Shown here piece by piece: positions 39,599 through 39,812 of a stretch of 39,812 bases of DNA. Below the pieces are notes generated by a model, which saw nothing but the letters and a program-made list of their open reading frames with translations, did not search any database and was not told the origin of the DNA. How positions within the stretch are numbered: the stretch's first letter is position 1; each line of letters begins with the position of its first letter. Origin of the DNA: Nonomuraea corallina (GTDB lineage Bacteria; Actinomycetota; Actinomycetes; Streptosporangiales; Streptosporangiaceae); NCBI RefSeq assembly GCF_027620315.1, contig NZ_JAPNNL010000050.1, forward strand, positions 1-39,812, written 5' to 3'. Both the position numbers and the translations under genes were made by a program.

Positions 39599-39812
39599 CA
39601 ATATTGTGATCCGCCCTCCGGCCCAAATAGAGGACGGACCGCCCTCACCCGTCCGGCGTTGCACCCCGGGCACGAACCCGCCCCGGCCTTCGCTCCATCT
39701 GTCAGAGCCGTCCAGTCGTCCGAGTGGGCTCGACCTCACCTTCGAGACCTGGCCCTCTGCGCAGACGAGGTCAGATTCCTCCTGAGGAACCGATCTGCTC
39801 ACCTGCCGACAC

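Noticed and set aside
39524..39802. 92-residue minus-strand frame at the window end
   Set aside because: It overlaps the antitoxin gene and the palindrome, has no domain and no ribosome binding site.

Overview
The window is a high-GC actinomycete chromosome segment. The signs are dense GC-rich coding, many GTG starts, 4-base stop/start overlaps, a SARP regulator, a complete conservon, an F420-type reductase and an ECF41 sigma factor. A Streptosporangiales-like organism (Nonomuraea or a relative) would fit, but that is a guess from gene content. I see no rRNA, tRNA, CRISPR array or insertion sequence.

Positions 1-12,170 form a surface-polysaccharide region. A five-gene minus-strand operon (6625 down to 4) encodes a secreted deacetylase resembling the fungal/bacterial Agd3 (CE18) type, a PelF-like glycosyltransferase, a 12-helix membrane protein that could be the PelG-like partner, a sugar-nucleotide nucleotidyltransferase and an NAD-dependent epimerase. 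It diverges from a SARP activator gene. Between them lie three perfect GGGTTTC direct repeats spaced exactly 11 bp apart, the classic layout of a SARP operator. Downstream are a NodB-type deacetylase, a 23-codon coupled ORF and a BcsL/CelD-like acyltransferase, then the rhamnose genes rmlB-rmlD-rmlC with only the 3' end of rmlA left. This is the best candidate for an undescribed system: a Pel/galactosaminogalactan-like exopolysaccharide locus under SARP control.

Positions 12,200-16,500 hold a minus-strand run (YjbR-like protein, GNAT enzyme, a small protein, EamA transporter, GntR regulator, another small protein) with a GntR/FadR-type operator before eamA, then two tandem copies of a small membrane protein on the plus strand. 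A third, diverged copy lies at 38.4-38.8 kb.

Positions 16,671-20,939 are a conservon: CvnA sensor-like ATPase, CvnB roadblock, CvnC DUF742, CvnD GTPase and a P450 that lacks the K-helix ExxR motif, as in CYP157. A decayed tandem copy of the P450 follows. An ABC-2 exporter with two permeases comes next (21,559-24,039).

Positions 24,045-36,000 are a mosaic of small regulatory units: a Fic protein with a palindromic promoter; a TetR regulator divergent from a membrane protein and an F420-type reductase, with two operators; a NarL-type two-component system; DUF2306; a quinone reductase; a methyltransferase; a saccharopine-dehydrogenase-like protein; a LysR regulator divergent from a PEP-mutase-family enzyme; and an ECF41 sigma factor with a carboxymuconolactone-decarboxylase-like partner, each preceded by a matching ECF41-type promoter.

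Positions 36,134-39,812 hold two secreted four-cysteine paralogues, a DUF1707/LiaF-like protein, a decayed stretch, the third small membrane paralogue, and an RHH/PIN toxin-antitoxin pair.
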